A DNA stretch of 64,000 bases from Benincasa hispida (lineage: Eukaryota; Streptophyta; Magnoliopsida; Cucurbitales; Cucurbitaceae): NCBI RefSeq assembly GCF_009727055.1, contig NC_052353.1, positions 39,323,038 through 39,387,037 on the forward strand, written 5' to 3'. The position numbers were made by a program, and so were the translations under genes. A model generated the notes under the pieces. That model was not told the DNA's origin. It saw nothing but the letters and a program-made list of their open reading frames with translations, and ran no database searches. Positions 62,545 to 64,000 of the stretch are shown here, piece by piece. Each line of letters opens with the position of its first letter. The stretch's first letter is position 1.

Positions 62545-64000
62545 TGAAAGACCACATATTTAAGAGTTCCATGAGCACAATTGGATCGCTCCGATCTCAC
62601 AGTGACCGAAATACAACTATATACATTCAACATACAGTTATGCAAACAAATCTAAATTAACGGCATACTTTGAACACAAAAATAATAAGGGAAATAATTC
62701 CATACTAGTTGAAGACATTCTTCACACTTCAGAACTCCAATGCAGTGGAAACCCTCCACGCGATCTACCACCGGCCAGCAGCAGTGTCAACAAAAGTAGC
62801 ACGAACAACCGTAAACACGAACACCATGGGGATGACACTACCACTAAAGAGCCTCAGGTATTCTCGGAGTGAAAACCCAAAGGGTGGTCTTTGGTGAATT
62901 TGGTAAAGGAAGGAGGAAACATGAATCGTGTAGGCGATAAGCAAGTGGGAAGGAGAAAGTCACTATCGCATAGCAGAAATGCTTATTGTTTAGGAGGAGC
63001 TACACGATCGTGTAGGATTTACTAAATGATCGTTTAGAAAAAGGTACACGATCGTTTAGTAAATTCAACACACTATACGATCGTTTAAAGAAGCTATCCG
63101 ATCATGTAGACGACAGTATGAGATCGTTTAGCGCGAGATAGATGATCGTTTAGGCGGAGAAGAGCTATCGTATAGTCTTTCGATTTTCTTAAGCTATCGT
63201 TTTTACTTTCTACCAACGCGCGCTCTCTTTCTTTTGGATGACGATTGAACATTCACTTAAAAAATGAAACGATTTCATTTTTATTTCATCGATTACAATA
63301 ACCGACTCATTCCCCTTAACCCACGTCCAAACGTGAAAATTGGCTTAATTATCATATAATTAACCAATTAATTAATAAATAAATATAATCATATTATATT
63401 TTTATCCTATAGTTTGATATCAAATATTTACTATAGTATTTTCTCTTCTGCTTGATATAAATCATATTTATATCTAATTTTCTCCAAAATAATGTATCTC
63501 ATACATTTAGCCAATTATATCATATATAATTAACCAGTCCAATTATATCATATATAATCGAACTTTCTCTTGTCAATTTGAACATTTCAAATTAACCCAA
63601 ACACTGGTTCTCGACTTTATCCAAGCTACCCAGGGGACCTAATGGACTTATGGCTTGAAGCTCCAACGGTTCGCGAATAGCTGACTAAACTCTTTAACCA
63701 CGAGATCTACCATCCGTTAACTGTCAGACATTTCACCAAAGACCAACAACTGAACTCTTCTTACCACATATATATTTCTGTGTCCATAAGATATAATCAA
63801 TCATGAGTACGATGACCCTTCACAGATGCTCATAAGTACAGCTTGGCCAAATTACCATTTTGCTCCTGTAGTTACATCTCACTTCTTAACTACCACTGAT
63901 TCCTCTAATGAACAATACAACATAGTCTAACTACTGTCTCTTATACACATCTAGATGTGTATAAGAGACAGGCCCTTAAAGAAGCAATCTATCTACTTAC
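62545..64000 (-). repeat. Long LTR, second copy of the divergent subfamily (runs off the window)
   Basis: From 'tgaaagaccac' at 62545 it follows 59211 onward closely ('gttccatgagc', 'catacagttatgc', 'ccatactagttgaagac'). The CGATCG-motif cluster is at about 62960-63200. It is disturbed at 63934-63971 by sequencing-adapter sequence. Confidence 0.65.
63934..63971. other. Tn5 mosaic-end junction adapter (artefact)
   Basis: CTGTCTCTTATACACATCT (63934-63952) is followed by its reverse complement AGATGTGTATAAGAGACAG (63953-63971). These are the two Tn5 mosaic ends of a Nextera (mate-pair type) circularisation junction. Compared with related LTRs about 70-80 bp of LTR sequence is missing here, so adapter replaced genomic sequence during assembly. 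Confidence 0.95.

Noticed and set aside
62960..63200. CRISPR-like spaced repeats
   Set aside because: The repeated words are only about 12 bp, imperfect, irregularly spaced, and inside a plant LTR. No cas genes; a plant nuclear context excludes CRISPR.
63934..63971. A natural Tn5/IS50 insertion or a hairpin terminator
   Set aside because: Only the two 19-bp hyperactive mosaic ends are present with nothing between them, and host sequence is missing rather than duplicated; this fits library adapter.

Overview
This is a 64 kb piece of an AT-rich eudicot nuclear genome. It has three multi-exon protein genes with GT-AG introns, all on the + strand, set among nested Ty1/copia retrotransposons, foldback MITEs and LINE remnants. 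The plant-specific proteins (an RD21-type protease with a granulin domain, a PTEN2-type phosphatase and an SRC2/ERG3-like C2 protein) establish a flowering plant. A cucurbit-like genome is my guess from the style of the repeats, and I could not test it.

Layout. 1-10.35 kb is a retroelement graveyard: a minus-strand copia RNase H relic and LTR pieces, then a plus-strand copia element truncated at its 5' end with a 2.05 kb LTR, an inverted LTR piece, and the tail of a second copia family. 10.36-14.54 kb looks like a CACTA-like element holding a small two-exon gene of unknown function, with another LTR in its intron. 17.3-21.3 kb is an internally deleted copia element with a nested LTR fragment. 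24.5-27.2 kb is the RD21-like protease gene. 27.9-30.8 kb holds LINE and RNase H-like relics, a MITE, and a complete 277-bp TRIM element with a target-site duplication. 32.3-38.1 kb is the PTEN2-like gene (12 coding exons), followed by MITEs. 41.5-47.1 kb is a second, fuller copy of the deleted copia element, carrying a GC-rich 175-bp insertion. 47.7-49.9 kb is the C2-domain gene. 51.2-64 kb is nested copia material: the 5' end of one element on the + strand, interrupted by a minus-strand element with long LTRs, then two further related long LTRs.

The three host genes are not functionally linked: vacuolar/secretory proteolysis, phosphoinositide dephosphorylation, and membrane or stress-associated C2 binding. 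No RNA gene or CRISPR array was recognised. Several sites are assembly artefacts rather than biology: a two-sided Tn5 mosaic-end (Nextera junction) sequence at 63934-63971, an exact 88-bp duplication around an N at 46736, and an N inside a poly-T run at 34165.

I found no new multi-gene system. The most unusual biological signals are clusters of a CGATCG-cored motif in the long LTRs, a block conserved across otherwise divergent LTRs, the GC-rich insertion, the TRIM element, and repeated splice-acceptor-like units in the protease intron.
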